In this document: one piece after another, positions 1 through 12,729 of the stretch | Numbering within the stretch: the stretch's first letter is position 1 | How the letters are laid out: each line of letters opens with the position of its first letter | Origin: Colletes latitarsis | Lineage: Eukaryota; Arthropoda; Insecta; Hymenoptera; Colletidae | DNA: 64,000 bases | Direction: 5' to 3' | Assembly: GCF_051014445.1 (NCBI RefSeq) | Contig: NW_027488367.1 | Span: 28,381,501 to 28,445,500, forward strand | Program-made: the position numbers and the translations under genes | Notes under the pieces: model-generated | Told to the model about the DNA's origin: nothing | What the model saw: only the letters and a program-made list of their open reading frames with translations | Database searches by the model: none

Positions 1-115
1 CATGTTAGGTCTGGGTTAGGTCTAGGATTTGCCATCATCAGGCTCATACTTTCGCATATTTCTTAGACTTCATGGATAGATCCTGGGCTATTTTCTGGTT
101 TGGATCACATAGTAA

Positions 116-127
116 TGTGGTACCACA
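116..127. other. 12-bp perfect palindrome TGTGGTACCACA in the monomer (example)
   Basis: TGTGGTACCACA is its own reverse complement and holds a KpnI-type GGTACC core. It recurs at the same monomer position across the array. Other subfamilies carry broken versions at this position: GTGGGACCACAC, GTGGGTCCACAC, or GAAGTACAACAC. A dyad of this kind could bind a dimeric protein or form a small cruciform; neither is shown by the sequence. Confidence 0.85.
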
Positions 128-170
128 CTGAAACAGTCGATTAAACCAGGTTTCGATCAATGTTTTTGAG

Positions 171-347
171 GATAACGCATGTTAGGTATAGGTTAGGCCT
201 GGGATTTTCATTCATCAGACACATACTTTTGCATTCTTCACATACTTGTTGAACGGATCCTGGGTTTTTTTCTGGTTTGGATCACGTAGTAATGTGGGAC
301 CGCACTGAAACAAATAATTAAACCTGGTCTTGATAAATATTTTAGAG
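171..347 (+). repeat. Representative full monomer (first complete unit)
   Basis: First complete unit, 177 bp, running from GATAACGC to the GAG before the next GATAACGC at 348. It shows the general plan: start motif, two 11-bp TTAGG-containing subrepeats, the TCATCAG box, the ACTTTTGCATTC/ACTTTCGCATTC box, GATCCTGGG followed by a T-run, the GGATCACGTAGTAATGTGG box, CTGAAAC, and the AT-rich tail. Here the palindrome is degenerate (GTGGGACCGCAC). The choice of start base is arbitrary because the array is continuous. Confidence 0.9.
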
Positions 348-357
348 GATAACGCAT

Positions 358-379
358 GTTAGGTCTGGGTTAGGTCTAG
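358..379 (+). repeat. Two tandem 11-bp subrepeats GTTAGGTCTRG inside the monomer (example)
   Basis: Bases 358-368 read GTTAGGTCTGG and 369-379 read GTTAGGTCTAG, a perfect tandem dimer apart from one transition. Nearly every monomer keeps this pair with small changes, for example GTTAGGTCTAG plus GTTAGGCCTGG, or GTTAGGTCTGG plus GATAGGTCTGG. Each unit contains TTAGG, the insect telomere repeat unit. The two are not in a pure (TTAGG)n array, so a link to telomeres is only a possibility. Confidence 0.9.
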
Positions 380-1405
380 GATTTGCTCTCATCAGGCTCA
401 TACTTCCGCATATTTCTTATACTTCATGGATAGATCCTGGGCTATTTCTGGATTGGATCACGTAGTATTGTGGTACCACACTGAAACAGTCAATTAAACC
501 TGGTTTCGATCAATATTTTAGAGGATAACGCATGTTAGGTCTAGGTTAGGCCTGGGATTTTCAGTCATCAGACTCATACTTTCACACACTTCACATACTT
601 GTTGAACAGATCCTGGGTTTTTTCTGGTTTGGATCGCGCAGTAATGTGGTACCACACTGAAACAGCCCACTGAACCTGGTTTCGACCAATATTTTAGAGG
701 ATAACGAAAGTTATGTCTAGGTTAGGCCAGGGATTTGCCCTCATCAGACTCATGCTTTCGCATTTTTCACATACTTGTTGAACAGATCCTGGGCTTTTTC
801 TGGTATGGATCACGTAGTAATGTGGTGCCACACTGAAACACTCAGTTAAACCTGGTCTTGATAAATATTTTTGAGGATAACGCATGTTAGGTCTGGGATA
901 GGTCTGGGATTTGCCCTCATCAGACTCATACTTTCGCACACTTCACATACTCGTTGAACAGATCCTGGGTTTTTTTCTGGCTTGGATCACGTAGTAATGT
1001 GGTACCACGCTGAGACAGTCGATTAAACCTGGTTTCGATCAATATTATTGAGGATAACGCATGTTAGGTCTACGTTAGGCCTGGGATTTTCACTCATCAG
1101 ACTCATGCTTTCGCATTTTTCACATACTCCTTGAACAGATCGTGGGTTATTTTCTGGTTTGGATCACGTAGTAATGTGGTACCACACCGAAACAGTCAAT
1201 TAAACCTGGTTTTGATCAATATTTTAGAGAACAATTCATGTTAGGTCTAGGTTAGGTCTGGGATTTGCTCTCATCAGGCTCATTCTTTCGCATATTTCTC
1301 ATACTTGATGGCTAGATCCGGGGCTTTTTCTGGATTGCATCACGTAGTAATGAAGTACGACACTGAAGCAGTCAATTAAACCTGGTTTCCATCAATATTT
1401 TAGAG

Positions 1406-1581
1406 GACAACGCATGTTAGGTATAGGTTAGGCCGGGGATTTGCCCTCATCAGGGTCATACTTTCGCAGTTTTAACATACATGTTGACCTGATCGAGGGT
1501 TTTTTCTGCTTTGGATCACGTAGTAAAGTGGTACCACACTGAAACTGTCCATTAAACGTGGTATCGGTCAATATTTAAGAG
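1406..1581. repeat. Divergent monomer subfamily with a TTGACCTGATCGAGGG core (example)
   Basis: This subfamily replaces the usual centre with AGGGTCATACTTTCGCAGTTTTAACATAC (given here as its landmarks GGGTCATAC, CGCAGTTTTAAC and GTTGACCTGATCGAGGG) and has GTAAAGTGG before the palindrome. The GTTGACC landmark is found at 1493, 8702, 12581, 13110, 14344, 14873, 15402, 23150, 52882, 57110 and 61338. Its spacing marks the local higher-order periods: 529 bp in the 12-15 kb region and 4228 bp in the last 12 kb. Confidence 0.85.
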
Positions 1582-3013
1582 GATAACGCATGTTATGTCT
1601 AGATTAGGCCTGGGATATTCACTCATCAGACTCATACTTTCGCATTCTTCAAATACTTGTTGAACGGATCTTGGGTTTTTTCTGGTTTGGATCACGTAGT
1701 AATGTGGTACCTCACTAAAACAGTCGATTAAACCTGGTTTCGATCAATATTTTAGAGGATAACGCAAGTTAGGTCTGGGATAGGTCAGGGTTCGCCCTCC
1801 CCAGGCTCATACTATCGCGTTTTTCACATACTTCTTGAACTGATCCTGGGTTTTTTCTGGTTTGGATCACGTAGTAATGTGGTACCACACTGAAACAGTC
1901 GATTTAACCTGGTTTCGATCAATATTTTAGGGGATAACGCATGTAAGGTCTAGGTTAGGCCAGGGATTTTCACTCATCAGACTCATACTTTCGCATTCTT
2001 CACATACTTGTTGAACGGATCCTGGGTTTTTTCTGGTTTGGATCACGTAGTAATGTGGGACCACACTGAAACAGCCCACTGAACCTGGTTTCGACCAATA
2101 TTTTAGAGGATAACGAAAGTTATGTCTAGGTTAGGCCAGGGATTTGCCCTCATCAGACTCATGCTTTCGCATTTTTCACATACTTGATGGCTAGCTCCTG
2201 GGCTTTTTCTGGATTGCATCACGTAGTAATGAAGTACAACACTGAAACAGTCAATTAAACCTGGTTTCCATCAATATCTTAGAGGACAACGCAAGTTAGG
2301 TCTGGGATAGGTCTGGGATTTGCCCACATCAGGCTCATACTTTCGCGTTTTTCACATACTTGTTGAACAGATCCTGGGTTTTTTCTGGTTTGTATTACGT
2401 TGTAGTGTGGTACCACACTGAAACAATCAATTAAACCTGGTCTTGATAAATATTTTAGAGGATAACGCATGTTAGGTCTGGGATAGGTCTGGGATTTGCC
2501 CTCATCAAACTCATTCTTTCGCACACTTCACATACTTGTTGAACAGATCCTGGGTTATTTTCTGGTTTGGATCACATAGTTATGTGGTACCACACAGAAA
2601 CGGTCGATTAAACCAGGTTTCGATCAATATTTTTGAGGACAACGCATGTTAGGTCTAGGTTAGGCCTGGGATTTTCACTCATCAGACTCATACTTTCGCA
2701 TTCTTCTCATACTTGTTGAACGGATCCTGGGTTTTTGCTGGTTTGGATCACGTAGTAATGTGGTACCACACTGAAACATTCCATTAAACCTGGTCTTGAT
2801 AAATATTTTAGAGAATAACGCATGTTAGGTCTGGGTTAGGTCTAGGATTTGCCCTCATCAGGCTCATACTTTCGCATATTTCTCATACTTCATGGCTGGA
2901 TCCTGGGCTATTTCTGGATTGGATCACGTAGTAATGTGGTACCACACTGAAACAGTCAACTAAACCTGGTTTTGATGAATATTTTAGAGAATAATTCATG
3001 TTTGGTCTAGGTA

Positions 3014-4926
3014 AGGTCTAGGATTTGCCCTCATCAGGCGCATACTTTCGCATATTTCTCATACTTCATGGCTGGATCCTGGTCTGTTTCTGGATTGTAT
3101 CACATAGTAATGTGGTACCACGCTGAAACAGTCGATTAAACCTGGTTTCGATCAATATTTTAGAGGATAACGCAAGTTAAGTCTGGGATAGGTCTGGGAT
3201 TTGACCTCATCAGACTCATACTTTCGCATTCTTCACATACTTGTTGAACAGATCCTGGGTTTTTACTGGTTTGGATCACGTAGTAATGTGGTACCACACT
3301 GAAAAATTCAATTAAACCTGGTCTTGATAAATATTTTACAGAATAATTCATGTTAGGTCTAGGTTAGGTCAGGGATTTGCTCCCATCAGGCCCATTCTTT
3401 CGCATATTTCTCATACTTGATGGCTAGATCCTGGGCTTTTTTTGGATTGCATCACGAAGTAATGAAGTACAACACTGAAACAGTCAATTAAACCTGGTTT
3501 CCATCAATATTTTAGAGGACAACGCATGTCAGGTCTAGGTTAGATCTGGGATTTGCTCTCATCAGGATCGTACTGTCGCAGTTTTAACTTACTTGTTGAA
3601 CGGATCCTGGGTTTTTTCTGGTTTCGTTCACGTAGTAATGTGGTACCACACTGAAACATTCGATTAAACCTGGTCTTGATAAATATTTTAGAGGATAACG
3701 CATGTTAGGTTTGGGTTAGGTCTAGGGTTTGCCCTCATCAGGCTCATACTTTCGCATATTTCTCATACTTCATTGCTAGATCCTGGGCTGTTTCTGGATT
3801 GTATCACATAGTAATGTGGTACCACGCTGAAACAGTCGATTAAACCTGGTTTCGATCAATATTTTAGAGGATAACGCAAGTTAGGTCTGGGATAGGTCTG
3901 GGATTTGCCCTCATCAGGCTCATACTTTCGCGTATTTCACATACTTGATGAACAGATCCTGGGTTTTTTTCTGGTTTGGATCACGTAGTAGTGTGGTACC
4001 ACACTGAAACTGTCCATTAAACCTGGTTTCGATCAATATTTTAGAGAATAATTCATGTTAGGTTTGGGTTAGGTCTAGGATTTGCCCTCGTCAGGCTCAA
4101 ACTTTCGCATATTTCTCATACTTCATGGCTAGATCCTGGGCTGTTTCAGGAATGTATCACGTAGTAATCTGGTACCACACTGAAACATTCAGTTAAACCT
4201 GGTCTTGATAAATATTTTTGAGGATAACGCATGTTAGGTCTGGGTTATGTCTAGGATTTGCCCTCATCAGGCTCTTACTTTCGCATATTTCTTATACTTC
4301 ATGGATAGATCCTGGGCTGTTTCTGGATTGTATCACATAGTAATGTGGTACCACGCTGAAACAGTCGATTAAACCTGGTTTCGATCAATATTTTAGAGGA
4401 TAACGCAAGTTAGGTCTGGGATAGGTCTGGGATTCGCCCTCATCAGGCTCATACTTTCGCACACTTCACATACTCGTTTAACAGATCCTGGGTATTCCCT
4501 GGTTTGCATCACGTAGTATTGTGGTACCACACTGAAACTGTCGATTAAACCAGGTTTCGATCAATATTTTTGGGGATAACGCATGTTAGGTCTAGGTTAG
4601 GCCTGGGATTTTCACTCAACAGACTCATACTTTCGCATTCTTCACATACTTGTTGAACGGATCTTGGGTTTTTTCTGGTTTGGATCACGTAGTAATGTGG
4701 GACCACACTGAAACAATCAATTAAACCTGGTCTTGATAAATATTTTAGAGGATAACGCATGTTAGGTCTGGGTTAGGTCTAGGATTTGCTCTCGTCAGCC
4801 TCATACTTTCGCATATTTCTCATACCTCATGGCTAGATCCTGGGCTATTTCTGGATTGTATCATGTAGTAATGTGGTACCACACTGAAACAGTCAATTAA
4901 ACCTGGTTTCGATCAATATTTTAGAG
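3014..4926. repeat. Duplicated satellite block, copy 1 (17-monomer offset)
   Basis: This 1.9-kb block recurs 2994 bp downstream (17 monomers) at 6008-7920 with only a few substitutions, for example AGATCC/CGGATCC near 3246 and AGCC/AGGC near 4799. Private markers shared by both copies include CAGGCGCATAC, CATGTCAGGTC, GGTCAGGGATTTGCTCCC and GGGTATTCCCTGG. Near identity means the copying event was recent relative to monomer divergence. Confidence 0.88.
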
Positions 4927-6007
4927 GAAAACGCAAGTTAGGTCTGGGATCGGTCTGGGATTTGCCCTCATCAGGCTCATACTTTCGCGTTTTTCACATA
5001 CTGGTTGAACAGATCCTGGGTTTTTTTCTGGTTTGGATCACGTAGTAGTGTGGTACCACACTGAAACTGTCCATTAAACCTGGTTTCGATCAATATTTTT
5101 GAGGATAACGCATGTTAGGTCTAGGTTAGGCCGAGGATTTTCACTCATCAGACTCATACTTTCGCATTCTTCACATACTTGTTGAACGGATCCTGGGGTT
5201 TTACTGGATTGGATCACGTAGTAATGTGGTGCCACACTGAAACAGTCAATTAAACCTGGTTTCGATCAATATTTTAGAGAATAATTCATGTTAGGTCTAG
5301 GTTAGGTCTGGGATTTGCACTCATCAGACTCATTCTTTCGCATATTTCTCATACTTGATGGCTAGATCATGGGCTTTTTCTGGATAGCATCACGTAGTAA
5401 TGAAGTACAACACTGAAACAGTCAATTAAACCTGGTTTCCATCAATATCTTAGAGGACAACGCAAGTTAGGTCTGGGATAGGTCTGGGATTTGCCCTCAT
5501 CAGGCTCATACTTTCGCATATTTCTCATACTTCATGGCTGGATCCTGGGCTATTTCTGGATTGGATCACGTAGTAATGTGGTACCACACTGAAACAGCCA
5601 ACTAAACCTGGTTTTGATGAATATTTTAGAGAATAATTCATGTTAGGTCTAGGTTAGGCCTGGGATTTGCTCTCATCAGGCTCATTCTTTCGCATATTTC
5701 TCATACTAGATAGCTAGATCCTGGGCTTTTTCTGGATTGCATCACGTAGTAATGAAGTACAACACTGAAACACTCAATTAAACCTGGTTTCGATCGATAT
5801 TATTGAGGATAACGCATGTTAGGTCTAGGTTAGGCCTGGGATTTTCACTCATCAGACTCGTACTTTCGCATTCTTCACATACTTGTTGAACGGATCCTGG
5901 GTTTTTACTGGTTTGGATCACGTAGTAATGTGGTACCACACTGAAACATTCCAATAAACCTGGTCTTGATTAATATTTTAGAGGATAACGCATGTTAGGT
6001 CTGGGTT
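4927..6007. repeat. Satellite between the two 17-monomer copies
   Basis: About six monomers. Bases near 5037-5491 (marker CCGAGGATTTTCACTC, then GATCATGGGC) recur at about 8206-8660, an 18-monomer offset of 3169 bp. This shows that the second copy of the larger unit gained one monomer. Nothing other than satellite is present. Confidence 0.85.
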
Positions 6008-7920
6008 AGGTCTAGGATTTGCCCTCATCAGGCGCATACTTTCGCATATTTCTCATACTTCATGGCTGGATCCTGGTCTGTTTCTGGATTGTATCACATA
6101 GTAATGTGGTACCACGCTGAAACAGTCGATTAAACCTGGTTTCGATCAATATTTTAGAGGATAACGCAAGTTAAGTCTGGGATAGGTCTGGGATTTGACC
6201 TCATCAGACTCATACTTTCGCATTCTTCACATACTTGTTGAACGGATCCTGGGTTTTTACTGGTTTGGATCACTTAGTAATGTGGTACCACACTGAAAAA
6301 TTCAATTAAACCTGGTCTTGATAAATATTTTACAGAATAATTCATGTTAGGTCTAGGTTAGGTCAGGGATTTGCTCCCATCAGGCCCATTCTTTCGCATA
6401 TTTCTCATACTTGATGGCTAGATCCTGGGCTTTTTTTGGATTGCATCACGAAGTAATGAAGTACAACACTGAAACAGTCAATTAAACCTGGTTTCCATCA
6501 ATATTTTAGAGGACAACGCATGTCAGGTCTAGGTTAGATCTGGGATTTGCTCTCATCAGGATCGTACTGTCGCAGTTTTAACTTACTTGTTGAACGGATC
6601 CTGGGTTTTTTCTGGTTTCGTTCACGTAGTAATGTGGTACCACACTGAAACATTCGATTAAACCTGGTCTTGATAAATATTTTAGAGGATAACGCATGTT
6701 AGGTTTGGGTTAGGTCTAGGGTTTGCCCTCATCAGGCTCATACTTTCGCATATTTCTCATACTTCATGGCTAGATCCTGGGCTGTTTCTGGATTGTATCA
6801 CATAGTAATGTGGTACCACGCTGAAACAGTCGATTAAACCTGGTTTCGATCAATATTTTAGAGGATAACGCAAGTTAGGTCTGGGATAGGTCTGGGATTT
6901 GCCCTCATCAGGCTCATACTTTCGCGTATTTCACATACTTGATGAACAGATCCTGGGTTTTTTTCTGGTTTGGATCACGTAGTAGTGTGGTACCACACTG
7001 AAACTGTCCATTAAACCTGGTTTCGATCAATATTTTAGAGAATAATTCATGTTAGGTTTGGGTTAGGTCTAGGATTTGCCCTCGTCAGGCTCAAACTTTC
7101 GCATATTTCTCATACTTCATGGCTAGATCCTGGGCTGTTTCAGGAATGTATCACGTAGTAATCTGGTACCACACTGAAACATTCAGTTAAACCTGGTCTT
7201 GATAAATATTTTTGAGGATAACGCATGTTAGGTCTGGGTTATGTCTAGGATTTGCCCTCATCAGGCTCTTACTTTCGCATATTTCTTATACTTCATGGAT
7301 AGATCCTGGGCTGTTTCTGGATTGTATCACATAGTAATGTGGTACCACGCTGAAACAGTCGATTAAACCTGGTTTCGATCAATATTTTAGAGGATAACGC
7401 AAGTTAGGTCTGGGATAGGTCTGGGATTCGCCCTCATCAGGCTCATACTTTCGCACACTTCACATACTCGTTTAACAGATCCTGGGTATTCCCTGGTTTG
7501 CATCACGTAGTATTGTGGTACCACACTGAAACTGTCGATTAAACCAGGTTTCGATCAATATTTTTGGGGATAACGCATGTTAGGTCTGGGTTAGGCCTGG
7601 GATTTTCACTCAACAGACTCATACTTTCGCATTCTTCACATACTTGTTGAACGGATCTTGGGTTTTTTCTGGTTTGGATCACGTAGTAATGTGGGACCAC
7701 ACTGAAACAATCAATTAAACCTGGTCTTGATAAATATTTTAGAGGATAACGCATGTTAGGTCTGGGTTAGGTCTAGGATTTGCTCTCGTCAGGCTCATAC
7801 TTTCGCATATTTCTCATACCTCATGGCTAGATCCTGGGCTATTTCTGGATTGTATCACGTAGTAATGTGGTACCACACTGAAACAGTCAATTAAACCTGG
7901 TTTCGATCAATATTTTAGAG
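6008..7920. repeat. Duplicated satellite block, copy 2 (17-monomer offset)
   Basis: Near-identical copy of 3014-4926. Its right end grades into an extra monomer: the segment near 7690-7867 is repeated 352 bp downstream near 8042-8219, which explains why the offset to copy 1 changes from 17 to 18 monomers past this point. Confidence 0.88.
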
Positions 7921-9251
7921 GATAACGCATGTTATGTCTAGGTTAGGCCTGGGATTTTCACTCATCAGACTCATTCTTTCGCATTCTTCACGTACTTGTT
8001 GAACGGATCCTGGGTTTTTTCTGCTTTGGATCACGTAGTAATGTGGGACCACACTGAAACAATCAATTAAACCTGGTCTTGATAAATATTTTAGAGGATA
8101 ACGCATGTTAGGTCTGGGTTAGGTCTAGGATTTGCTCTCGTCAGGCTCATACTTTCGCATATTTCTCATACCTCATGGCTAGATCCTGGGCTATTTCTGG
8201 ATTGTATCACGTAGTAGTGTGGTACCACACTGAAACTGTCCATTAAACCTGGTTTCGATCAATATTTTTGAGGATAACGCATGTTAGGTCTAGGTTAGGC
8301 CGAGGATTTTCACTCATCAGACTCATACTTTCGCATTCTTCACATACTTGTTGAACGGATCCTGGGGTTTTACTGGATTGGATCACGTAGTAATGTGGTG
8401 CCACACTGAAACAGTCAATTAAACCTGGTTTCGATCAATATTTTAGAGAATAATTCATGTTAGGTCTAGGTTAGGTCTGGGATTTGCACTCATCAGACTC
8501 ATTCTTTCGCATATTTCTCATACTTGATGGCTAGATCATGGGCTTTTTCTGGATAGCATCACGTAGTAATGAAGTACAACACTGAAACAGTCAATTAAAC
8601 CTGGTTTCCATCAATATCTTAGAGGACAACGCAAGTTAGGTCTGGGATAGGTCTGGGATTTGCCCTCATCAGGGTCATACTTTCGCAGTTTTAACATGCA
8701 TGTTGACCTGATCGAGGGTTTTTTCTGCTTTGGATCACGTAGTAAAGTGGTACCACACTAAAACAGTCAATTAAACCTGGTTTCGATCAATATATTAGAG
8801 GATAACGCAAGTTAGGTCTGGGATAGGTCTGGGATTCGCCCTCATCAGGCTCATACTTTCGCACACTTCACATACTCGTTTAACAGATCCTGGGTATTCC
8901 CTGGTTTGCATCACGTAGTATTGTGGTACCACACTGAAACTGTCGATTAAACCAGGTTTCGATCAATATTTTTGGGGATAACGCATGTTAGGTCTAGGTT
9001 AGGCCTGGGATTTTAACTCAACAGACTCATACTTTCGCATTCTTCACATACTTGTTGAGCGGATCTTGGGTTTTTTCTGGTGCGGATCACGTAGTAATGT
9101 GGTACCACACTGAAACAATCAATTAAACCTGGTCTTGATAAATATTTTAGAGGATAACGCATGTTAGGTCTGGGTTAGGACTAGGATTTGCCCTCATCAG
9201 ACTCATACTTTCGCATATTTCTCATACTTCATGGCTGGATCCTGGGCTATT
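7921..9251. repeat. Satellite with partial duplications of 5.0-5.5 kb and 7.4-7.7 kb
   Basis: Bases 8206-8660 copy 5037-5491. Bases about 8800-9140 copy 7392-7732 (offset 1408 bp, 8 monomers), including the rare GGGTATTCCCTGG marker at 4491, 7485 and 8893. Only satellite is seen. Confidence 0.85.
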
Positions 9252-10309
9252 TCTGGATTGGATCACGTAGTAATGTGGTACCACACTGAAACAGTCAATT
9301 AAACCTGGTTTCGATCAATATTTTAGAGGACAATGCAAGTTAGGTCTGGGATAGGTCTGGAATTTGCCCACATCAGACTCATACTTTCGCATATTTCTCA
9401 TACTTCATGGCTAGATCCTGGGCTATTTCTGGATTGGATCACGTAGTAATGTGGTACCACACTGAAACAGTCAATTGAACCTGGTATCGATCAATATTTT
9501 AGAGGATAACGCATGTTAGGTTTAGGTTAGGCCTGGGATTTTCACTCATCAGACTCGTACTTTCGCATTCTTCACATACTTGTTGAACGGATCCTGGGTT
9601 TTTTCCGGTTTGGTACACGTAGTAATGTGGTACCACACTGAAACATTCAATTAAACCTGGTCATGATAAATATTTTAGAGGATAACGTATGTTAGGTCCG
9701 GGTTACGTCTAGGATTTGCCCTCATCAGGCTCATACTTTCGCATATTTCTCATACTTCATGGCTAGATCCTGGGCTATTTCAGGATTGTGTCACGTAGTA
9801 ATGTGGTACCACGCTGAAACAGTCAATTAAACCTGGTTTCGATCAATATTTTAGAGGATACCGCAAGTTAGGTCTGGGATAGGTCTGGGATTTGCCCTCA
9901 TCAGACTCAAACTTTCGCACACTTCACATACTCGTTGAACAGATCCTGGGTTATTTTCTGGTTTGGATCACGTAGTAATGTGGGACCACACTGAAGCAAA
10001 TAATTAAACCCGGTCTTGATAATTATTTTAGAGGATAACGCATGTTAGGTCTGGGTTAGGTCTAGGATTTGCTCTCATCAGGCTCATACTTCCGCATATT
10101 TCTTATACTTCATGGATAGATCCTGGGCTATTTCTGGATTGGATCACGTAGTATTGTGGTACCACACTGAAACAGTCAATTAAACCTGGTTTCGATCAAT
10201 ATTTTAGAGGATAACGCAAGTTAGGTCTGGGATAGGTCTGGGATTTGCCCTCATCAGGCTCATACTTTCGCGTTTTTCACATACTTGATGAACAGATCCT
10301 GGGTTTTTT
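9252..10309. repeat. 6-monomer (1058-bp) tandem unit, copy 1
   Basis: Private variants CAATGCAAG (9331), GGTACACG, GATAACGTATG and GGTCCGGGTTACG (9696) recur exactly 1058 bp downstream. The unit equals six monomers. It is directly followed by its second copy. Confidence 0.9.
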
Positions 10310-11309
10310 TCTGGATTGGATCACGTAGTAATGTGGTACCACACTGAAACAGTCAATTAAACCTGGTTTCGATCAATATTTTAGAGGACAATGCAAGTTA
10401 GGTCTGGGATAGGTCTGGAATTTGCCCACATCAGACTCATACTTTCGCATATTTCTCATACTTCATGGCTAGATCCTGGGCTATTTCTGGATTGGATCAC
10501 GTAGTAATGTGGTACCACACTGAAACAGTCAATTGAACCTGGTATCGATCAATATTTTAGAGGATAACGCATGTTAGGTTTAGGTTAGGCCTGGGATTTT
10601 CACTCATCAGACTCGTACTTTCGCATTCTTCACATACTTGTTGAACGGATCCTGGGTTTTTTCCGGTTTGGTACACGTAGTAATGTGGTACCACACTGAA
10701 ACATTCAATTAAACCTGGTCATGATAAATATTTTAGAGGATAACGTATGTTAGGTCCGGGTTACGTCTAGGATTTGCCCTCATCAGGCTCATACTTTCGC
10801 ATATTTCTCATACTTCATGGCTAGATCCTGGGCTATTTCAGGATTGTGTCACGTAGTAATGTGGTACCACGCTGAAACAGTCAATTAAACCTGGTTTCGA
10901 TCAATATTTTAGAGGATACCGCAAGTTAGGTCTGGGATAGGTCTGGGATTTGCCCTCATCAGACTCAATCTTTCGCACACTTCACATACTCGTTGAACAG
11001 ATCCTGGGTTATTTTCTGGTTTGGATCACGTAGTAATGTGGGACCACACTGAAGCAAATAATTAAACCTGGTCTTGATAATTATTTTAGAGGATAACGCA
11101 TGTTAGGTCTGGGTTAGGTCTAGGATTTGCTCTCATCAGGCTCATACTTCCGCATATTTCTTATACTTCATGGATAGATCCTGGGCTATTTCTGGATTGG
11201 ATCACGTAGTATTGTGGTACCACACTGAAACAGTCAATTAAACCTGGTTTCGATCAATATTTCAGAGGATAACGCAAGTTAGGTCTGGGATAGGTCTGGG
11301 ATTTGCCCT
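10310..11309. repeat. 6-monomer (1058-bp) tandem unit, copy 2
   Basis: Near-identical repeat of 9252-10309; differences include TCAAACTTT/TCAATCTTT and CCCGG/CCTGG. The copy breaks off near its right end, where a two-monomer (353-bp) duplication takes over: 10952-11304 is repeated at 11305-11657, marked by GAAGCAAATAATTAAACC at 11051 and 11404. Confidence 0.9.
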
Positions 11310-11919
11310 CATCAGGCTCAAACTTTCGCACACTTCACATACTCGTTGAACAGATCCTGGGTTATTTTCTGGTTTGGATCACGTAGTAATGTGGGACCAC
11401 ACTGAAGCAAATAATTAAACCTGGTCTTGATAATTATTTTAGAGGATAACGCATGTTAGGTCTGGGTTAGGTCTAGGATTTGCTCTCATCAGGCTCATAC
11501 TTCCGCATATTTCTTATACTTCATGGATAGATCCTGGGCTATTTCTGGATTGGATCACGTAGTATTGTGGTACCACACTGAAACAGTCAATTAAACCTGG
11601 TTTCGATCAATATTTTAGAGGATAACGCAAGTTAGGTCTGGGATAGGTCTGGGATTTGCCCTCATCAGGCTCATACTTTCGCGTTTTTCACATACTTGAT
11701 GAACAGATCCTGGGTTTTTTTCTGGTTTGGATCACGTAGTAGTGTGGTACCACACTGATACAGTCCATTAAACCTGGTTTCGATCAATATTTTAGAGGAT
11801 AACGCATGTTAGGTCTGGGTTAGGTCTAGGATTTGCCCACATCAGGCTCATACTTTCGCGTTTTTCACATACTTGTTGAACAGAACCCGGGTTTTTTTCT
11901 GGTTTGGATCACGTAGTAA
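11310..11919. repeat. Satellite after the 6-monomer pair
   Basis: Holds the second copy of the 353-bp dimer and then a monomer matching 10225-10315 (marker TTGATGAACAG). No other element is seen. Confidence 0.85.
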
Positions 11920-12200
11920 TGTGGTACCACACTGAAACAGTCAATGAAACCTGGTTTCCATCAATATTTTAGAGGACAACGCAAGTTAGGTCTGGGATAG
12001 GTCTGGGATTTGCCCTCATCAGGGTCATACCTTCGCATTTTTCACATACTTGTTGAACGGATCCTGGGTTTTTTCTGGTTTGGATCACGTAGTAAAGTGG
12101 TACCACACTGAAACAGTCAATTAAACATGGTTTCGATCAATATTTTAGAGGATAACGCTAGTTAGGTCCGGGATAGGTCTGAGATTTGCCCTCATCGGAC

Positions 12201-12729
12201 TCATACTTTCGCACACTTCACATACTCGTTGAACAGATCCTGGGTTTTTTTCTGGTTTGGATCACGTAGTAATGTGGTACCACACCGAAACAGTCAATTA
12301 AACCTGGTTTTGATCAATATTTTAGAGAACAATTCATGTTAGGTCTAGGTTAGGTCTGGGATTTGCTCTCATCAGGCTCATTCTTTCGCATATTTCTCAT
12401 ACTTGATGGCTAGATCCGGGGCTTTTTCTGGATTGCATCACGTAGTAATGAAGTACGACACTGAAACAGTCAGTTAAACCTGGTTTCCATCAATATTTTA
12501 GAGGACAACGCATGTTAGGTATAGGTTAGGCCTGGGATTTGCCCTCATCAGGGTCATACTTTCGCAGTTTTAACATACATGTTGACCTGATCGAGGGTTT
12601 TTTCTGCTTTGGATCACGTAGTAAAGTGGTACCACACTGAAACAGTCCATTAAACCTGGTATCGGTCAATATTTAAGAGAATAACGCATGTTAGGTATAG
12701 GTTAGGCCTGGGATTTTCATTCATCAGAC
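12201..12729. repeat. 529-bp trimer, block A copy 1
   Basis: Three monomers of different subfamilies in fixed order: a CACACTTCACATACTCG type with a CACACCGAAAC variant, a GAACAATTCATG type with GATCCGGGGC and GAAGTACGACAC, and the GTTGACCTGATCGAGGG type. The same order and private variants repeat 529 bp later. Confidence 0.88.

Larger units (their letters stand above)
1..3013. repeat. Mixed-subfamily satellite, no long local period
   Basis: About 17 monomers of several subfamilies are intermixed. One internal duplication is visible: the variant string ACAGCCCACT with the following GATAACGAAAG and TTATG variants occurs at 662 and again at 2071, 1409 bp (8 monomers) apart, over roughly 120 bp. 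No gene or other element is seen. Confidence 0.9.
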
